The notes under the pieces are model-generated. The model saw only the letters and a program-made list of their open reading frames with translations, did not search any database and was not told where the DNA came from. The position numbers and the translations under genes were made by a program. From Acidobacteriota bacterium (GTDB lineage: Bacteria; Acidobacteriota; Terriglobia; Bryobacterales; Bryobacteraceae), in NCBI GenBank assembly GCA_003223065.1, contig QHXU01000229.1:8678-15691 (forward strand): DNA of 7,014 nt, read 5' to 3'. Shown here piece by piece: positions 5,984 to 7,014 of this stretch (positions within the stretch are counted from its first letter, which is position 1; every line of letters begins with the position of its first letter).

Positions 5984-6790
5984 TTAGAAAATTATTCGTT
6001 CGTAGAATTCACGCAGTCTCTGGCGGTAGCTCGGGCCCGCGATCTCGACCAGGTCGTTGTGCCCCGCCCCACGGACTTCCCAGAAAAACTTCGGCTGCGG
6101 CGCGGCATTGAACAGCGTGCGACCCAGCTTCAACGGAATGAGGTGGTCGCGGTCGCCGTGAAAGAACAGAAGCGGACTGCGGAGCTTGGCGATCTTGCTT
6201 TCTGAATTGAAACTCCGGAACAGCAAAGGACCGACGACCGGAAGAACAGTATTGGCCACAGCGCGGCCCGAATTGAATGCGGCTTCCAGCACGACGCCAG
6301 CGCACTCGCTTCTTGACGCCAGATCCACGGCAACGGCCGTGCCCAGCGATTCTCCATGCAGGACGATTTGCCCGGCGCGATACCCTCGATCACGCAGATA
6401 CCGGTATGCTGCGTCGGCGTCTGCGTACAGACCCTTCTCACTGGGGGAGCCTTCACTTTTTCCGTACCCCCGGTAATCCAGCATCAGGACGGACGAACCA
6501 GCGGCAGTGATTTCGCGGATTTGGAGGCCGCGGTGGGTGAGGTTCCCGCCATTCCCGTGGAAGTATAGCGTGACCAGAGGAGCCTGCGGCGCTGCGATCC
6601 ACCAGGCGTGAAGCCGGACGTTGTCCTGGGTGAGAAGCGAAACATCCTCCGCTCCGAGTACGCCTTGCAATTCCCAGAATCCACTCGGATACTTCAGCGG
6701 GTAATATGCGGCGCGGCTAGCGGCGACGTAAAGGACTCCGAAGCCTAGCGCGGCGGTAACGGGCCAGCCGATGTACCAGGGGATTTGCAT
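5984..6790 (-). CDS. membrane-anchored alpha/beta hydrolase (ABHD13/BEM46-like)
   Basis: 268 residues from ATG 6790, stop TAA at 5984-5986. An N-terminal membrane segment (about residues 5-24, WYIGWPVTAALGFGVLYVAA) anchors a serine hydrolase domain. Visible motifs: oxyanion-loop HGNGGN (78-83), LDYRGYGKSEG (104-114), nucleophile elbow GESLG with Ser148, acid in HGDRD (Asp215), and catalytic His244 in GAGHNDL. The full triad is present, so it should be active, probably on an ester, lipid or peptide bond; substrate cannot be read from sequence. The frame stays open upstream to an ATG at 6922, but that extension would overlap the divergent gene, is Arg-rich and precedes the anchor unnaturally. 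Start 6790 lacks a Shine-Dalgarno sequence but lies eight bases after a TATACT hexamer, consistent with a leaderless mRNA. It is followed after 75 bp by the rodZ-like gene on the same strand, which seems to have its own promoter. Confidence 0.88.
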   Translation of the reverse strand: MQIPWYIGWPVTAALGFGVLYVAASRAAYYPLKYPSGFWELQGVLGAEDVSLLTQDNVRLHAWWIAAPQAPLVTLYFHGNGGNLTHRGLQIREITAAGSSVLMLDYRGYGKSEGSPSEKGLYADADAAYRYLRDRGYRAGQIVLHGESLGTAVAVDLASRSECAGVVLEAAFNSGRAVANTVLPVVGPLLFRSFNSESKIAKLRSPLLFFHGDRDHLIPLKLGRTLFNAAPQPKFFWEVRGAGHNDLVEIAGPSYRQRLREFYERIIF

Positions 6791-6796
6791 CCGGAG

Positions 6797-6808
6797 CCAG
6801 TATACTGG
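6797..6808. promoter_or_regulatory. symmetrical divergent -10 region in a perfect 12-bp palindrome
   Basis: CCAGTATACTGG is a perfect dyad that carries TATACT on both strands (6801-6806 on plus, 6804-6799 on minus). It lies between the divergent hydrolase and enolase-superfamily genes. On the minus strand it would start RNA at about 6792-6790, right at the hydrolase ATG. On the plus strand it would give a leader of about 37 nt before ATG 6850. No good -35 is visible at 16-18 bp on either side, so the dyad could instead be an operator. Confidence 0.4.
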
Positions 6809-6849
6809 ATGCTTAAGTAACCGCCGCCGGACCACAAGGCGGTGGCGAC

Positions 6850-7014
6850 ATGAAACGAAGAGCGGTCCTAAGATCGATCGCAGCCGTCTCGGCCGCGGGT
6901 TTCGCGGCGCCGCCGTGGACAAGCGCGGCCGTTCCCCGCATGAAGATCACGCGCGTGCGCGCACATTTGCCCCCGCAGCCCAATCCGATCTTTAATCAGA
7001 GCAACATCGTGGTA
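6850..7014 (+). CDS. 5' end of an exported enolase-superfamily (mandelate racemase/muconate lactonizing-like) enzyme
   Basis: An ATG at 6850 opens a frame of 55 codons with no stop before the right edge, so the gene is cut by the window. GGTGG (6841-6845) and AAGG (6836-6839) precede the start. Residues 1-30 look like a twin-arginine signal: KRRAVLRS, then an Ala-rich hydrophobic stretch (SIAAVSAAGFAAPP) and a possible cleavage near TSAA. The mature part begins MKITRVRAHLPPQPNPIFNQ followed by SNIVV, which resembles the start of the N-terminal capping domain of mandelate racemase / muconate lactonizing enzymes (MKITxVR, then xNPxFNQSxxVV). Members abstract an alpha-proton from a carboxylate such as a sugar acid, using Mg2+. 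The catalytic Lys/Asp/Glu residues lie beyond the window, so the call rests on the N-terminus alone. Met31 (nt 6940) is an internal alternative start that would give a cytosolic form. Confidence 0.6.
   Translation, partial: MKRRAVLRSIAAVSAAGFAAPPWTSAAVPRMKITRVRAHLPPQPNPIFNQSNIVV

Noticed and set aside
6791..6922. 44-residue N-terminal extension of the hydrolase from ATG 6922
   Set aside because: It would overlap the start of the divergent Tat-signal gene and the palindromic promoter; its Arg-rich sequence reads as the antisense of the divergent signal peptide.

Overview
The window reads as ordinary chromosome of a Gram-negative bacterium with an outer membrane. It holds a TamB-type inner-to-outer membrane bridge protein, an exported beta-barrel-like protein, a membrane-anchored monohaem cytochrome c and a RodZ-type cell-shape protein. 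The style of the proteins (a long repetitive TamB, an HTH/DUF4115 RodZ homologue with a proline-rich linker, an enolase-superfamily enzyme behind a twin-arginine signal, moderately high G+C) suggests Acidobacteriota, perhaps the Solibacter/Bryobacter side. That assignment is inference from gene style; there is no rRNA or marker gene here to fix it.

Layout: nt 1-3506 (+) is the 3' part of a tamB-like gene, open in frame from the left edge and cut by the window boundary. Nt 3507-3720 is a non-coding regulatory region crowded with inverted repeats and promoter-like hexamers. Nt 3721-4605 (+) encodes a secreted, probably outer-membrane protein of unknown function. Its stop codon overlaps the TTG start of a small cytochrome c gene (4602-5003, +). 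Convergent to these lies a minus-strand rodZ-like gene (5030-5908), preceded on the same strand by an alpha/beta hydrolase gene (5984-6790). Nt 6791-6849 is a divergent promoter region built around a perfect 12-bp palindrome. Nt 6850-7014 (+) is the 5' end of an exported enolase-superfamily (mandelate racemase / muconate lactonizing enzyme-like) gene that runs off the right edge.

How the genes fit together: TamB, the barrel-like protein, the cytochrome and RodZ all act at the cell envelope, but only the barrel-like protein and the cytochrome are clearly one transcription and translation unit. The hydrolase and the enolase-superfamily gene share a divergent promoter region and may be co-regulated.

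I do not see a clearly new defence, mobile or biosynthetic system. The best leads are the barrel-cytochrome pair, the palindrome-rich leader upstream of it (including a site resembling Fur-family operators), a 12-nt motif shared between two intergenic regions, and a symmetrical divergent promoter that predicts a leaderless hydrolase mRNA.
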